Part shown: positions 1 through 9,771 of the stretch, piece after piece
How the letters are laid out: each line of letters starts with the position of its first letter
How positions within the stretch are numbered: position 1 is the stretch's first letter
Assembly: GCA_035645695.1 (NCBI GenBank)
Contig: DASQMC010000035.1
Span: forward strand, 1 to 64,000
DNA length: 64,000 bases
Direction of reading: 5' to 3'
Source: JAIVJZ01 sp035645695
GTDB lineage: Bacteria > Acidobacteriota > Blastocatellia > Pyrinomonadales > Pyrinomonadaceae
Notes under the pieces: model-generated
What the model was told of the DNA's origin: nothing
What the model saw: only the letters and a program-made list of their open reading frames with translations
The model's database searches: none
Position numbers and translations under genes: made by a program

Positions 1-227
1 CGGCGTGTAAATCGAGTGCAAAGTATCGAATCAAGAGGCGGAATTTAGCCTCCGCGATTCGAGAACGGCGATAATAGCGGTTTAGCCTTTGCACGTCAGA
101 AGTTTAGCACCCATCAAATTGTGCTTAACTTCATCAGACCCTTCCAAAAATTCACTCAAACGCAACTCTAAATTGTCGAAGGCGCGTTTTCAAATGTTCC
201 CTGCCGGCGGGGCGCGAAACCCCTGCG

Positions 228-1199
228 CTACCGCTTCTTCGTCACGGCCGCGAGCACGCGCCCGCGTTCGTATTCCGACGAGAGCGCGTGCGCCGCCTCG
301 ACGATCCGTGCGCGCACCGGCTCGCTCGCCGCATCAAGCCCGGCCGCGCGGACGAGGACGTTCGCCCGCTCGAAATCCGAACGCATCCCGCGCGTGGATT
401 CGAGCGCGTCGAGCAGCGTGTCGGCCGAAAGGTCGCCGCGCTTGAAAAGCACTGCCAGCACGCGCCCGCGCTCGTAGTCGGAGCCGAGCGTGTTCACGGT
501 CTCAAAGAAGGCCGCGCGCACGCCCGCGTCCGCCAAATTGTTTTTCAAAACGTAGATGAGCAGCGTGGCCTTTTCGTAATCGGATGTGATCGACCTTGAA
601 GTCTGCGAGAGAAGTTTCGCAGTCTGCCCGCCGTTCAAATTGCCCTGCTCGATGAGCGCGGTCGAATAGACGCGCCGCGCGTAGTCGGTTTTGAGCCGCG
701 CGATTTCGGCGAGCACGGCGTCCGCGCCGCCGCGCCTCAGAATACTCCCCACGCGCGCCTCCGCGTGGTGGCCGCTGCCGGCAACCGTCTCCGACAACAA
801 ACGTGCCAACCACTTGCGCGCGGCGTCGTCGAACGGGCGCACCTCGCCGCGTTCGAGATACCGTCGCGTCAAACGGCCGTCCGCCCCCGGCGTGACTTCG
901 AGCCGCCGCGCCATGCCGCCGCGCGTCTCCGAGAGGCGGAAATAACCGTCGCCCGTGATGCGTTCGATGTCCGTATAGTCGTCGTTAAATTCGACGTTCT
1001 TTGAGGACAGCGTGATGTTCGTTCCGTCGTCCCTGCTGTCGTTGTGTTCCCAGCGCAGGCTCCTACCGCTGCTACCGGCCTTATCCTGACCCGCCTTTTT
1101 CTGCGCGGCGCTGCGCTCCTTCTGCGCCGACGCGGCGACGCACAGGAGGCTAATTGTCAACACCGGGACGAACAGGCCGGTAAAAAAATTCTTATTCAT
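228..1199 (-). CDS. Secreted SDYE-repeat protein, function unknown
   Basis: A 323-residue protein with a clear signal peptide (residues 1-25, hydrophobic core then SAQ). A short region of about 90 residues that looks like beta strands (around SSKNVEFNDDYTDIE) is followed by five helical repeats. Each repeat begins with a variant of SDYE (TDYARR, SDYEKA, SDYERG, SDFERA, SEYERG), spaced about 30-36 residues apart, giving a HEAT/TPR-like solenoid. From memory, the same arrangement occurs as the C-terminal part of M56 (BlaR1-like) peptidases in this phylum; here it stands alone without the peptidase. It lies downstream of the permease cluster on the same strand but is separated by about 155 bp. 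No function is assigned; a periplasmic protein-interaction role is inference. Confidence 0.7.
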   Translation of the reverse strand: MNKNFFTGLFVPVLTISLLCVAASAQKERSAAQKKAGQDKAGSSGRSLRWEHNDSRDDGTNITLSSKNVEFNDDYTDIERITGDGYFRLSETRGGMARRLEVTPGADGRLTRRYLERGEVRPFDDAARKWLARLLSETVAGSGHHAEARVGSILRRGGADAVLAEIARLKTDYARRVYSTALIEQGNLNGGQTAKLLSQTSRSITSDYEKATLLIYVLKNNLADAGVRAAFFETVNTLGSDYERGRVLAVLFKRGDLSADTLLDALESTRGMRSDFERANVLVRAAGLDAASEPVRARIVEAAHALSSEYERGRVLAAVTKKR

Positions 1200-1354
1200 T
1201 ATTCAAAACCTCAAGCTTTCATTTCTATTCATAGTGAAGCGCGGTGATCTAAGTCTGCCTTCACGCGCGCGCCGCGCCGGGGTGAAATTCGTAATCTTTC
1301 GGAGCATCCGAAAACCTTAACGCAAATCCCGTAACAGCGTCCGCACGTACTCTC

Positions 1355-3787
1355 CTATTCGTATCTGAGCGCGACCATCGGATCGACTTTCGTGGCGCGG
1401 CGAGCCGGGATGTAGTTCGCGGCGAAAGCGACGACGACGAGCAGCAGCGAGATGAGGCCGAAGGTGCGCGGATCGCTCGCGCTGACGCCGTAGAGCAAAC
1501 TCGACATGCTGCGCGTGAGCGCGAAGGCGCAAACCAGACCGAGCGCGATGCCGCAGGCGACGAGCAGCATTCCCTGTTTGAGCACCATCTTCAGCACGTC
1601 GGCGGGCTGCGCGCCGAGCGCGAGGCGGATGCCGATCTCGTGCGTGCGCTGCGTGACCAGATAAGACATCACGCCGTAGATGCCGAGGCTCGCCAGCAGC
1701 AACGCGACGAGAGCGAATATGCCGAGCAGCGTCATGTTGAACCGGCGACGCGCGACCGACTCGGACAGCAGAGAGTTCATCGTGCGAACGTTCCAGAGCG
1801 GCAGGTCTTTATCGATCTCCCTGACGAGGCCGCGCAGGGCGGGCGTGATGCTCGCCGGGTCGCCCGCGGTCGTGCGCGCCACGAGCGTCACGCGCACGGC
1901 GGGGGCTTGATGGAAAGGAACGTAATACTCAAGTCCGGCCGGTGCGTCCAGACCCGCGTGGCGCACGTCGGCCGCAACACCGACCACCTCGCGCGCCGGG
2001 GCGTCGGGCGCATCGGTGAAGACGATTCGCTGTCCGAGCGGATCGGCGTCGGCAAAGTAACGACGCGCGAAAGTTTCGTTGATGACGACGACGGGCGTCG
2101 CATCGCGCACGTCGCGCTCCGAGAACGGACGCCCCTTTTGCAAGGGGATGCTCATCGCGCGGAAATAATCGGGAGTGATAACGCGGCGGTCGGCGGACGG
2201 CTCCTCGCCGGGCGCGGCGGGCGCGCGGCCGGAAATGTCAAAGCCGTAAGCATCAAAATTTCCGTTCAAAGGAAGCGGGTTGACCACGCCGACCGCTTCC
2301 ACGCCGGGAAGCGTCGAGGCACGCTGCAACAGGTTTTGCAGCAGAGTTATCCGCTGCGCATGATCCGGATATTTTCTACCCGTCATGGCGAGGTCGAGCG
2401 TCATCACGCGCTCGGGGTCGAACCCCGGCGTAACGTTCAACAGCCGCAGGAAACTCTGCGCCAGCAACCCCGCGCCCACCAGCAGCACCAGCGACATCGC
2501 CACTTCGGCGACCACCAGCGCGCCCCGCAGCTTGTTCCGCGCCCCGCCTTCGCTCGAACCGCGCCCGCCGTCTTTCAGCGCGTCGTTCAAATCGGTCTTC
2601 GAGGTTTGGAGCGCCGGGGCTAAACCGAAGATGATGGCCGTCAAAAGCGTCGTGGCGATTGTGAAGCCGACGGCGCGCGCGTCGAGCGTGATCTCGTTGA
2701 GGCGCGGGAGGTCTGAGGGGCTAGCCGCGAGCAGCAGGTCGATGCCCCACATCGCGATGAGCAACCCGAGCGTGCCGCCCATGACGGCCAGCAACAGGCT
2801 TTCGGTGAGCAACTGCCGCACGATGCGCCAGCGGCTCGCGCCGAGCGCCGTCCTGATGGAAATCTCTTTTTGCCTGCCCGCCGCGCGTGCCAGCAGCAGG
2901 TTCGCCACGTTGGCGCACGCGATCAGAAGCACGCAGCCGACCGCGCCGAGCAGCACCAAAAGCGCGGGGCGAAGATCGCCCACGAGATTTTCATGCAGCG
3001 GCTTGAGCGCGTAGTCCTGCCCCGCGTTGGTTTCGGGATACTGCATCGCGAGCCGTCGCGCGATGGTGTCGCCCTCGGCCTCGGCCTGTTCGACCGCAAC
3101 GCCCGCTTTCAGCCGCGCTATGACGGACAGAAAGACGCGCCCGCGCCCGGTCAGGTCGCGCGCCGAAGCCGTGCTTGCGAGCGGCATCCAGAATTCGTAG
3201 CCGTCGCCGCCGAGCGGGTACTTGAATCCTTGCGGCATCACGCCCAACACGAGCGACGGGCTGCTGCCGAGCGGAATCTCCTGCCCGACGATCTTCGGGT
3301 CGGAGCCGAAGCGACGCTGCCACAGCCCGTAACTCAGGACTACCAGACGCCGCCCGCCCGGCTTATCTTCGTCGCGCGTATAGACGCGCCCCAGAGCGGG
3401 CTGCACGCCGAGCAGCGGGAAGAGATCGGCCGAGGCGACGAGACCCCGAACGCGCTCCGGCTCATCGCCGCCCGTGATGAAGGCCGTCGTCGGGCTGTAA
3501 GCCGCGACGTGCGCGAAGCTCCCGCTCGCGTCTCTGAGATCGACGTAGTTGGGATAAGAGTGTTCATCGGAAATCGAACCGTCGCGCTCGTTTCGTCCCT
3601 GCACGATCATCAACTGCTCAGGCCGCTCGAAGGGCAGCGGGCGCAGCAGCACCATGTTGACCACGCTGAAGATCGCCGTGTTCGCCCCGATCCCCAGCGC
3701 CAGCGCCAGCACCGTGACGAGCATGAACCCCGGACTCTTCCAGAGCATCCGAAAACCATAGCGTATGTCTTGTCCGAATGTATTCAT
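1355..3787 (-). CDS. ABC transporter permease, fused duplicated MacB/FtsX type (ADOP family)
   Basis: An 810-residue inner-membrane permease. It begins with the family-typical cytosolic stretch followed by the first membrane segment (LALALGIGANTAIFSVVN). A large MacB-type periplasmic domain follows (about 50-270), then three membrane helices with an FtsX motif (ANVANLLLARAAGRQKEISI). A second periplasmic domain and a second FtsX unit (TQRTHEIGIRLALGAQPADV) end at the characteristic RRATKVDPMVALRYE. This is two MacB half-permeases fused, the acidobacterial 'duplicated orphan permease' architecture. It is the last of three paralogues. GAGGTG precedes the ATG by about 9 nt. It probably exports lipids, peptides or drugs with the nearby ATPases; the substrate is unknown. 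Confidence 0.93.
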   Translation of the reverse strand: MNTFGQDIRYGFRMLWKSPGFMLVTVLALALGIGANTAIFSVVNMVLLRPLPFERPEQLMIVQGRNERDGSISDEHSYPNYVDLRDASGSFAHVAAYSPTTAFITGGDEPERVRGLVASADLFPLLGVQPALGRVYTRDEDKPGGRRLVVLSYGLWQRRFGSDPKIVGQEIPLGSSPSLVLGVMPQGFKYPLGGDGYEFWMPLASTASARDLTGRGRVFLSVIARLKAGVAVEQAEAEGDTIARRLAMQYPETNAGQDYALKPLHENLVGDLRPALLVLLGAVGCVLLIACANVANLLLARAAGRQKEISIRTALGASRWRIVRQLLTESLLLAVMGGTLGLLIAMWGIDLLLAASPSDLPRLNEITLDARAVGFTIATTLLTAIIFGLAPALQTSKTDLNDALKDGGRGSSEGGARNKLRGALVVAEVAMSLVLLVGAGLLAQSFLRLLNVTPGFDPERVMTLDLAMTGRKYPDHAQRITLLQNLLQRASTLPGVEAVGVVNPLPLNGNFDAYGFDISGRAPAAPGEEPSADRRVITPDYFRAMSIPLQKGRPFSERDVRDATPVVVINETFARRYFADADPLGQRIVFTDAPDAPAREVVGVAADVRHAGLDAPAGLEYYVPFHQAPAVRVTLVARTTAGDPASITPALRGLVREIDKDLPLWNVRTMNSLLSESVARRRFNMTLLGIFALVALLLASLGIYGVMSYLVTQRTHEIGIRLALGAQPADVLKMVLKQGMLLVACGIALGLVCAFALTRSMSSLLYGVSASDPRTFGLISLLLVVVAFAANYIPARRATKVDPMVALRYE

Positions 3788-3820
3788 GATTCAAGCACCT
3801 CAAAAGATCGAGGGACAAAG

Positions 3821-3922
3821 GATTGATTCATTGGTTCATTTCTTCATTGATTCATTGGTTCATTGGTTCACTGGTTCATTTCTTCATTGAATCAATGAAC
3901 CAATGAATCAATGAATCAATCG
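3821..3922. repeat. TTCATTGA-type inverted repeat (family A, copy 1)
   Basis: The left arm is a run of 8-nt words (TTCATTGA, TTCATTGG, TTCACTGG). It is followed by a shorter arm that is its reverse complement (ATCAATGA, ACCAATGA). The element fills almost the whole gap between two permease genes. It could fold into a long imperfect hairpin in mRNA or DNA. Confidence 0.85.
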
Positions 3923-3925
3923 TCT

Positions 3926-6343
3926 TTATTCATTTCTCAAAGCCACCATCGGGTCAACCTTCATCGCGCGCCGCGTCGGGATGTAGCAGGCCACGAGCGC
4001 GACGGCGGTCAGCAACAGCGACAGCCCGCCGAAGGTGACGGGGTCTGTCGCGCTGACGCCGAACAACAGGCTCGACAACAGGCGAGACAGGGCAAACGAA
4101 CCGGCCAAACCCAGCCCGACGCCCAACAGCGTGAGCACCATTCCCTGCCTGAGAATCAGGCGCAGCACATCCGCCGGTTGCGCGCCGAGCGCCATGCGGA
4201 TGCCGATCTCGTGCGTGCGCTGCGTCACGGAGTAAGACATCACGCCGTAGATGCCGACCGCCGCCAGCACCAGAGCGAACAGCGCGAAGAGGCCAAAGAG
4301 CAACACGACGAGCCGGTTGTTGGCGACCGATGCCGAGAGCACGTCTTCCATCGTCTTGACATCGTGAACGGGCTGGTTCTTATCAACCGAGAGCACCGCG
4401 CCCCGCACCGCGGCCGTCAACGTCTCCGGTTCCACGGTCGTTCGCACCGCGAGCGAGAGCGCGCCCCAACCGGCGTCCTGCGCATACGGCACGTAGATTT
4501 GCGACTTCGTTTCCGCGTCGAGGCGGCTGGATTTCACGTCGCCGACAATACCTACGATCTCGCGCGCGAACTTCTCGTCGCGCCAGACGGTGATCCGCTT
4601 GCCGATGGGGTCTTCGCCGGGGAAGACGCGGCGCGCGAGGCTTTCGTTAACGACGACGACGGGCGGCGCGTCCGCTTTGTCTTGCTCCGTGAAGACGCGC
4701 CCCGTCTTGACGGGAATGCGCATCGCCTTGAAGTAGTCGGGCGTTGCGACGAAATAACCCGTGTCCAGAGATTCCGCCGGAACGAGCGGGCGTCCCTCGG
4801 GGATGAATGAGCGACCGACGGAGAAGCCGCTTCCGCCGAGCGGCAGGCTCACCGTCGCGCCCGCCGCTTCGACGCCGGGAAGCGTCCTGACGCGCTCCGT
4901 CAACTCTCTATAGAACCGCTCGCTCTGCTGCGGTTCCGGGTAACGCGCGCCGGGCAAGCTGATGCGCATCGTCAAAACATTTTTCGCATCGAAGCCCGGA
5001 TGCACGTCGCGCAGCAGGACGAAACTTTTAACCAGCAGTCCCGCGCCGACGAGGAGCAGCAACGACAACGCCACCTCCGCGACGATCAGTAACGCCCGCA
5101 GGCGATTGCGCCCGTGCCCCTCGGTCGAACTGCGCCCGCCGTCTTTCAGCGCTTCGTTGAGGTCGGTCTTCGATGCCTGCCATGCCGGGGCCAGGCCGAA
5201 CAGCAGGCCGACCAGCGTCACCACGCCAACGGTGAAGCCGAGCACGCGCGCGTCCAACTTGATCTCATTCAAGCGCGGAATGTTGGCCGGGCTGAGCGCG
5301 ATCAACAAGTCGGTCAGAAACAGGCTGAGGATTAACCCGGCCGCGCCGCCCAAGGTAGCGAGCAGCAAACTCTCCGTGAGCAGTTGACGGATGATGCGCG
5401 GGCGACCGGCGCCGAGCGCGGTGCGCAACGCGATCTCTTTGCGCCGCGCCGCGCTGCGCGCGAGCAGCAGGTTGGCGACATTGGCGCACGCGATCAGGAG
5501 CACGAACCCGACCGCGCCGAACAACAGCAACAGAGAGGTTCGCACGCTTCTCGTCGTCCATTCCTGTAACCCCGTCAACTTGGCCGATTGCCCGCCGTTC
5601 GTCTCCGGGTATTGCTGTGCGAAACGCGCGCTGAGAGCGTCGATCTGCGTCTGCGCCTGGGCGAGCGTCACCGTCGGCTTGAGCCGCGCGAGGACGTGCA
5701 AATAACGATTGTCGCGCCGCTGGTCTTCCGCGCCGGTTTTCAACGCCGACCACAACTGAGCGCGACCGGGATAATCGAACCCGGCGGGCATCACGCCGAC
5801 TACCATGACGCTTCTGCCGCTCAGCGTAAACTTGCTGCCGACGACGTTCGGGTTCGCGCCGAAGCGACGCTGCCATAATCCGTGGCTCAACACGGCGACC
5901 GGTTCGCTGCCCGGCAACTCGTCTTCCGCGAGCAAAGCGCGACCCTGCACAGGATTGACGCCCACCGTCGGGAAGAAACTGGCCGTCACCACGCCGCGCG
6001 GCACGCGCTCCGGTTCGGAACCTTCATCCGCCAGGATCGCGCTGCCCTGCACGAAAGCCGTCATGCTCTGGAAAGCGTCGGATTGGTTTCGCCAATCGAG
6101 ATAATCCGGCATCGAAAGGCTGCTCTCCGTGATTCCTCTGGCCGGGTTGACGCCGTCAAACCACACGAGTTGCTCCGCGTCGGGTAACGGCAGCGGGCGC
6201 AGAACCACTGCGTTCACTACGCTGAAGATCGACGTGTTCGCGCCGATGCCGAGGGCGAGCGTGAGCGCGGCGACGAAGGTGAAGCCCGGATTCTTCCAGA
6301 GCATCCGAAAACCGTAGCGCACGTCCTGCCATAAATTATTCAT
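3926..6343 (-). CDS. ABC transporter permease, fused duplicated MacB/FtsX type (ADOP family)
   Basis: An 805-residue paralogue of the preceding permease with the same order: cytosolic start, LTLALGIGANTSIFSVVN membrane segment, MacB-type periplasmic domain, FtsX unit (ANVANLLLARSAARRKEIAL), second periplasmic domain, second FtsX unit (TQRTHEIGIRMALGAQPADV) and the terminal RRAMKVDPMVALRNE. GAGGTG lies 5 nt before the ATG, the same spacing motif used by its neighbours. Family-A hairpin repeats flank it on both sides. The periplasmic domains differ considerably from the first paralogue while the membrane parts are close, suggesting distinct substrates or partners on a shared mechanism; this is inference. 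Confidence 0.93.
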   Translation of the reverse strand: MNNLWQDVRYGFRMLWKNPGFTFVAALTLALGIGANTSIFSVVNAVVLRPLPLPDAEQLVWFDGVNPARGITESSLSMPDYLDWRNQSDAFQSMTAFVQGSAILADEGSEPERVPRGVVTASFFPTVGVNPVQGRALLAEDELPGSEPVAVLSHGLWQRRFGANPNVVGSKFTLSGRSVMVVGVMPAGFDYPGRAQLWSALKTGAEDQRRDNRYLHVLARLKPTVTLAQAQTQIDALSARFAQQYPETNGGQSAKLTGLQEWTTRSVRTSLLLLFGAVGFVLLIACANVANLLLARSAARRKEIALRTALGAGRPRIIRQLLTESLLLATLGGAAGLILSLFLTDLLIALSPANIPRLNEIKLDARVLGFTVGVVTLVGLLFGLAPAWQASKTDLNEALKDGGRSSTEGHGRNRLRALLIVAEVALSLLLLVGAGLLVKSFVLLRDVHPGFDAKNVLTMRISLPGARYPEPQQSERFYRELTERVRTLPGVEAAGATVSLPLGGSGFSVGRSFIPEGRPLVPAESLDTGYFVATPDYFKAMRIPVKTGRVFTEQDKADAPPVVVVNESLARRVFPGEDPIGKRITVWRDEKFAREIVGIVGDVKSSRLDAETKSQIYVPYAQDAGWGALSLAVRTTVEPETLTAAVRGAVLSVDKNQPVHDVKTMEDVLSASVANNRLVVLLFGLFALFALVLAAVGIYGVMSYSVTQRTHEIGIRMALGAQPADVLRLILRQGMVLTLLGVGLGLAGSFALSRLLSSLLFGVSATDPVTFGGLSLLLTAVALVACYIPTRRAMKVDPMVALRNE

Positions 6344-6360
6344 TGAAACACCTCAAAGAA

Positions 6361-6419
6361 TTGATTCATCGATTCATTTCTTCATTGAATCAATGAATCA
6401 ATGAACCGATGAATCAATG
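6361..6419. repeat. TTCATTGA-type inverted repeat (family A, copy 2)
   Basis: A compact hairpin between two permease genes: GATTCAT words followed by their reverse complement (TCAATGAATCAATGAACC). It has the same word vocabulary as the copies near 3.8, 12.4 and 31.8 kb. Confidence 0.82.
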
Positions 6420-6432
6420 CTCTTTTCAATCG

Positions 6433-8880
6433 TCATTCATTTCTCAAGGCCACCATCGGGTCAACCTTCATCGCGCGCCGCGTCGGGATGTAGCAGGCCG
6501 TGAGCGCGACCGCGATCAGGAGAAACGAGAGGCCGCCGAAGGTGACGGGATCGGTTGCGCTGACGCCGAACAGCAGGCTCGACATGACGCGTGTTAAAGC
6601 GAACGACGCGGCGAGGCCGAGCGCCACCCCGACCAGAGTCAGCGCGAAGCCGCGCCCGAGAATGAGTTTGAGCACGTCGCGGGTTTGCGCGCCGAGCGCG
6701 ATGCGGATGCCGAGTTCGTGCGTGCGCTGCGTCACGGAGTAAGACATCACGCCGTAGATGCCGATGGCGGCGAGGACGAGGGCGAGCGCGGCGAAGATGG
6801 TGAGCAGGAGAGTGCCGAAACGACTGCGCGCCGTCAATTCGTCGATCCAGCTTTGCATCGTGCGCACGTCGGCGACGGGCTGGTCTTTATCGATAATGTG
6901 AATCTCACGCCGGGCGGCTGCGGCCAGCGTCACCGGGTCGCCGCTCGTGCGCATGACGTAGGTCATCTCGTTGTAGACGAGTTGCGGGTGCGCCCAGTAG
7001 ACCATCGGGTACGGCGGCCCTTCCAGCGTCTTGTACTTCGCGTCGGCCACCACGCCGATGATTTCCATCGGTTGGGGGTCGGGCATCATCTGCACCCTGA
7101 TGTATTTACCTATCGGGTTCTCGCCGGGGAAGTGTTGCCGCGCCATCGACTCGTTGATGACGATGGTGCGACGGTCTTCCTTCGCCTCCGGTTCGGTGAA
7201 CGTGCGACCGCTGAGCACCGGGATGCCTATCGTCTGAAAATAGTTTTCATCCGTCACGCGGACATCGGTCGAGAGTTCTTCGCCCGGCGGCGGGGCGGGA
7301 CGCCCTTCGATAAAGAAAGAGGTTCGCGCGCCGAGGTTGCCGCCGAAAGGCAGCGCGCTGACAGCCCCCGCCGAACGCACGCCGGGCAGCGTCCTGAGCC
7401 GCTCAAGCGCCTGCCGGTGGAAGGCGACGACCTGATTATCCTCAGGGTATTTCGCGCCCGGAACCGTTACGCGCATCGTGAGCAGGTTCTCGGTCTGGAA
7501 GCCGGGGTTGACGGCCTGTAGCCGCAGGAAACTCCTGATCATCAGGGTCGAGCCGATGAGCAAAACGAGCGCGAGCGCGACCTGTGCTACGACGAATATG
7601 CTGCTCAGGCGTCGGCCGCGACGGCTGCCCATGTTGCTCTTGCCGGTCTCTTTGAGCGACTCGTTGAGATTCAAACGCGTCGCTTCGAGCGCGGGCGCTA
7701 ATCCGAACACGACGCCGGTCAGCAATGAAATCAGAGAGGTGAACGCGAGCACGGGCAGGCTGAGGCTGATCTTTTCCGTCCCCAGCAAATTCGGCGGGCT
7801 GAGCGCGACGAGCGCGTCCACGCCCCACAGCGCGATGAGCAACCCGAGCGCGCCGCCGAGCACCGACAGCAACACGCTCTCCGTCAACAACTGCCTCACC
7901 ATGCGCCAGCGTCCCGCGCCGAGCGCGGTGCGAATCGAGAACTCGCTCTGCCGGCTGGCGGCGCGCGCCAGCATCAGGTTCGCCACGTTGGCGCACGCGA
8001 TCAAGAGCACGAACGCGACCGCGCCGAGCAGCACGTAGAGCGCGGTTTTGATCTCGCCCGCCAGTTGCTCGCGCACCGGCACGACGCGGACGCCCATGTT
8101 CTTATTGAACTGCGCGTGCTGTTGTTCGAGACGGCCTGCGATGGTCGTCATCTCGGCCTGCGCCTGTTCGGGCGTGACGCCCGGCTTGAGCCGCCCGGCC
8201 ACGGTGATGAAGCGCCCCCGCCCCTTGGTCGGGCCGTTCAGAGTCGCCGCGAAATTGCTCGGCGTCCATAACTCCGCGGCCTTGCCGGTGCGCGAGCCTT
8301 CTTTCATGAACCACTTGAAGCCCGGCGGCATCACGCCGAGCACGGTCACGCTCTCGCCGTTGAGGCTGATTTTTTTGCCGACGATGTCGGCCGCGCCGCC
8401 GAAGCGACGCTGCCACAGGCCGTGGCCGATCACGACCACGTCGTTGCGTCCCGGCTCGGCTTCGTCCTTCGTATAGACGCGGCCGAGCGCAGGCTCCGTG
8501 CCGAGCATGGTCAGGAGGTTGCCGCTCGTGACCTGCGACGGAATCTCTTCCGGGTTGCCCTCGCCCGTCAGGTTGAAGGCGGCGTCGTGAAAGGCGGCCA
8601 TCTCCTGAAAACTGTTCGCCTGCTGTTGCCAGTCTAAAAAGTTAGCCAGCGAAGCGACATTGTTGCGCCCGTCCCGCGCGCGGTTCTGCTCCCAGACGAT
8701 CATCACCTGATTGGCGTCGCGGTAAGGCAGGTCGCGCAAGAGCACCGCGTTGACGACCGAAAAGATCGCCGTATTCGCGCCGATGCCGAGGGCGAGCGCC
8801 GTGAGCGCGACGAGCGTAAAGACCGGACTCTTCGTTAAAGTCCTAAAGCCGTAGCGAACGTCCTGCCAGAAATTTCCCAT
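6433..8880 (-). CDS. ABC transporter permease, fused duplicated MacB/FtsX type (ADOP family)
   Basis: The first-transcribed of three permease paralogues, 815 residues from the ATG at 8880. The upstream ATPase stop codon overlaps this ATG by one base (TGATG), and GGAGG lies 7 nt upstream, so translation is probably coupled. A GTG three bases earlier is possible. Architecture: LTALALGIGANTAIFSVVN membrane segment, MacB periplasmic domain, FtsX unit (ANVANLMLARAASRQSEFSI), second periplasmic domain, second FtsX unit (TQRTHELGIRIALGAQTRDV) and the terminal VDPMVALRNE. Overlap with the ATPase gene indicates that this paralogue is the primary partner of that ATPase. Confidence 0.93.
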   Translation of the reverse strand: MGNFWQDVRYGFRTLTKSPVFTLVALTALALGIGANTAIFSVVNAVLLRDLPYRDANQVMIVWEQNRARDGRNNVASLANFLDWQQQANSFQEMAAFHDAAFNLTGEGNPEEIPSQVTSGNLLTMLGTEPALGRVYTKDEAEPGRNDVVVIGHGLWQRRFGGAADIVGKKISLNGESVTVLGVMPPGFKWFMKEGSRTGKAAELWTPSNFAATLNGPTKGRGRFITVAGRLKPGVTPEQAQAEMTTIAGRLEQQHAQFNKNMGVRVVPVREQLAGEIKTALYVLLGAVAFVLLIACANVANLMLARAASRQSEFSIRTALGAGRWRMVRQLLTESVLLSVLGGALGLLIALWGVDALVALSPPNLLGTEKISLSLPVLAFTSLISLLTGVVFGLAPALEATRLNLNESLKETGKSNMGSRRGRRLSSIFVVAQVALALVLLIGSTLMIRSFLRLQAVNPGFQTENLLTMRVTVPGAKYPEDNQVVAFHRQALERLRTLPGVRSAGAVSALPFGGNLGARTSFFIEGRPAPPPGEELSTDVRVTDENYFQTIGIPVLSGRTFTEPEAKEDRRTIVINESMARQHFPGENPIGKYIRVQMMPDPQPMEIIGVVADAKYKTLEGPPYPMVYWAHPQLVYNEMTYVMRTSGDPVTLAAAARREIHIIDKDQPVADVRTMQSWIDELTARSRFGTLLLTIFAALALVLAAIGIYGVMSYSVTQRTHELGIRIALGAQTRDVLKLILGRGFALTLVGVALGLAASFALTRVMSSLLFGVSATDPVTFGGLSFLLIAVALTACYIPTRRAMKVDPMVALRNE

Positions 8881-9632
8881 CACACCACCTCCGCGCGCGT
8901 CCCGGCCAGAGAAGCCGCCTCTTCGTCCTGCTTAAAGCTGACCATCTCCTCTTTCACGACGCGGCCGTCGAAGAGGTGGATGGCGCGGTCGGCGAACGTG
9001 GCATAGCGCGGGTCGTGCGTGACCATGCAGATGGTCGCGCCGCCGCGGTGCAGTTCGCGCAGCAAGTCCATGACGGCTTCGCCGTTTTTGGAATCGAGGT
9101 TGCCCGTCGGCTCGTCCGCAAGCAGTATGAGCGGTTGCCCGGCCACGGCGCGCGCCACGGCCACGCGCTGCTGCTGACCGCCCGAGAGTTGGCTCGGCAA
9201 ATGTTTCGCGCGATGCGCCATGCCGACCTTCTCCAGAGCGTCGGTGACGCGCGCCTTGCGATCCGCGCTGCTCAAGCCCCGGTAGGTGAGAGGCAGTTCG
9301 ACGTTCTCATAGACCGAGAGATCGCCGATCAGGTTGAAGCTCTGGAAGATGAAGCCTACTTCGCGGTTGCGTATGAGAGCGCGCTCCGAGAGGGAAAGAT
9401 CGGAGACGAGTTTGCCGTTCAACCAGTACTTGCCTTCCGTCGGCGAATCGAGCAGGCCGAGGATGGACAGGAGGGTTGATTTGCCGCAACCGGAAGGGCC
9501 GGTGATGGAAACGTATTCGCCGTTGGCGATGTCGAGGTGCGTTCCGGCGAGGGCGTGGGTCTCAACTTCGTCCGTGAAGAAAACCTTCTTCACGTCTTGC
9601 AGGCGGATCAGGGGTTGTTTCGATGCGCTCAT
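8880..9632 (-). CDS. ABC transporter ATP-binding protein, MacB/LolD type
   Basis: A 250-residue nucleotide-binding subunit. Walker A is GPSGCGKST at 45-53, the ABC signature LSGGQQQRVAVARA starts near 149, Walker B is LILLADEPTGNLD near 168, and the switch His is in TICMVTHDPRYA. The LolD/MacB/FtsE subfamily energises FtsX-type permeases that export lipoproteins, macrolides or peptides without import. AGGAG lies 5 nt before the ATG. It overlaps the downstream permease gene by one base. About 30 residues after the usual end form an acidic tail of unknown role. Confidence 0.95.
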   Translation of the reverse strand: MSASKQPLIRLQDVKKVFFTDEVETHALAGTHLDIANGEYVSITGPSGCGKSTLLSILGLLDSPTEGKYWLNGKLVSDLSLSERALIRNREVGFIFQSFNLIGDLSVYENVELPLTYRGLSSADRKARVTDALEKVGMAHRAKHLPSQLSGGQQQRVAVARAVAGQPLILLADEPTGNLDSKNGEAVMDLLRELHRGGATICMVTHDPRYATFADRAIHLFDGRVVKEEMVSFKQDEEAASLAGTRAEVV

Positions 9633-9644
9633 AGTTTCTCCTAA

Positions 9645-9768
9645 AACTGTCGGTTGTCCGTAGTCAGTCGTCCGTTGTTTTAAGTCTGAGGTTAGTTGTT
9701 CGATTTAATCTGTAGCCGCTGCTTTCGGACGGCACATGCAACGAACAACTGACTGCGGACGACTGACG
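9645..9768. repeat. Nested inverted repeat with GTCAGTCGTCCG arms (family G)
   Basis: GTCAGTCGTCCG at 9663-9674 pairs exactly with CGGACGACTGAC at 9757-9768. Inside it, GTTAGTTGTTCG at 9691 pairs with CGAACAACTGAC at 9742 with one mismatch. The element fills the gap between the adaptor and ATPase genes. It is made of short related words, like the other intergenic families here. Confidence 0.75.
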
Positions 9769-9771
9769 TTC

